This document shows positions 5,819 through 5,825 of a stretch of 5,825 bases of DNA, piece after piece. Location: contig JALSMC010000321.1 of assembly GCA_026987995.1 (NCBI GenBank), positions 1-5,825 on the forward strand, written 5' to 3'. Source of the stretch: Sulfurimonas sp. (GTDB taxonomy: Bacteria; Campylobacterota; Campylobacteria; Campylobacterales; Sulfurimonadaceae). The notes under the pieces were generated by a model. That model was not told the origin of the DNA, did no database searches, and saw nothing but the letters and a program-made list of their open reading frames with translations. Position numbers and translations under genes: made by a program. The number at the start of each line of letters is the position of its first letter. Within the stretch, counting starts at the first letter, position 1.

Positions 5819-5825
5819 TATCTAC

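Larger units (their letters stand above)
5489..5825. other. Intergenic region after cobA, no convincing gene
   Basis: These 337 bp hold a weak hairpin just after cobA (5498-5513), a segment of about 37% GC (5551-5700) with inverted repeats and a short GTG-started frame, then a region falling to about 18% GC (5771-5825) that ends in a promoter facing right. I found no tRNA features and no recognisable tmRNA, SRP RNA or RNase P RNA motif. Confidence 0.7.

Noticed and set aside
1..5825. CRISPR array, insertion sequence, prophage or defence system
   Set aside because: There are no spaced repeats, no transposase or integrase, no terminal inverted repeats and no defence-type protein; the five genes are housekeeping or signalling genes.

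Overview
The window is AT-rich and holds five protein-coding genes, one of them cut by the left edge. Low GC, densely packed genes, promoters carried mainly by an extended -10 box with no clear -35, and the style of the PAS/GGDEF/EAL and RhlE proteins suggest a free-living Campylobacterota bacterium, perhaps Sulfurimonas-like. That placement is inference; no rRNA or other taxonomic marker is present.

Layout: (1) On the + strand, the C-terminal two thirds of lgt (prolipoprotein diacylglyceryl transferase) runs in from the left edge and stops at 557. (2) Five bases later, and convergent with it, a small DUF2062 membrane protein is encoded on the - strand (563-1051). (3) Thirty bases upstream of that gene, same strand, lies a 750-residue membrane protein with six predicted TM segments, a PAS domain, a degenerate GGDEF domain and an intact-looking EAL domain (1082-3334). 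These two probably share one transcript from a promoter with a perfect extended -10 at 3368-3376. (4) A 131-bp divergent intergenic region contains that promoter, an 11-bp-period direct repeat and a weaker candidate promoter facing right. (5) On the + strand, an RhlE-type DEAD-box RNA helicase (3466-4758) overlaps by 8 bp the start of cobA, uroporphyrinogen-III C-methyltransferase (4751-5488), so the two are very likely co-transcribed and translationally coupled. (6) The last 337 bp have no convincing gene. They hold a weak terminator-like hairpin, a segment with an 11-bp inverted repeat enclosing two further hairpins (possible structured RNA or tiny ORF), and, at the very end, a perfect extended -10 promoter facing an unseen gene to the right.

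Functionally these are mostly housekeeping genes: lipoprotein maturation, RNA remodelling and the siroheme/cobalamin branch of tetrapyrrole synthesis, plus one cyclic-di-GMP signalling protein. Residue inspection suggests the signalling protein acts mainly as a c-di-GMP phosphodiesterase, because its GGDEF half has lost several catalytic or substrate-contacting positions while the EAL half keeps its set. I do not see a clear new biological system. The items most worth a second look are the 5556-5712 segment, the degenerate GGDEF/intact EAL protein, and the helicase-cobA coupling.
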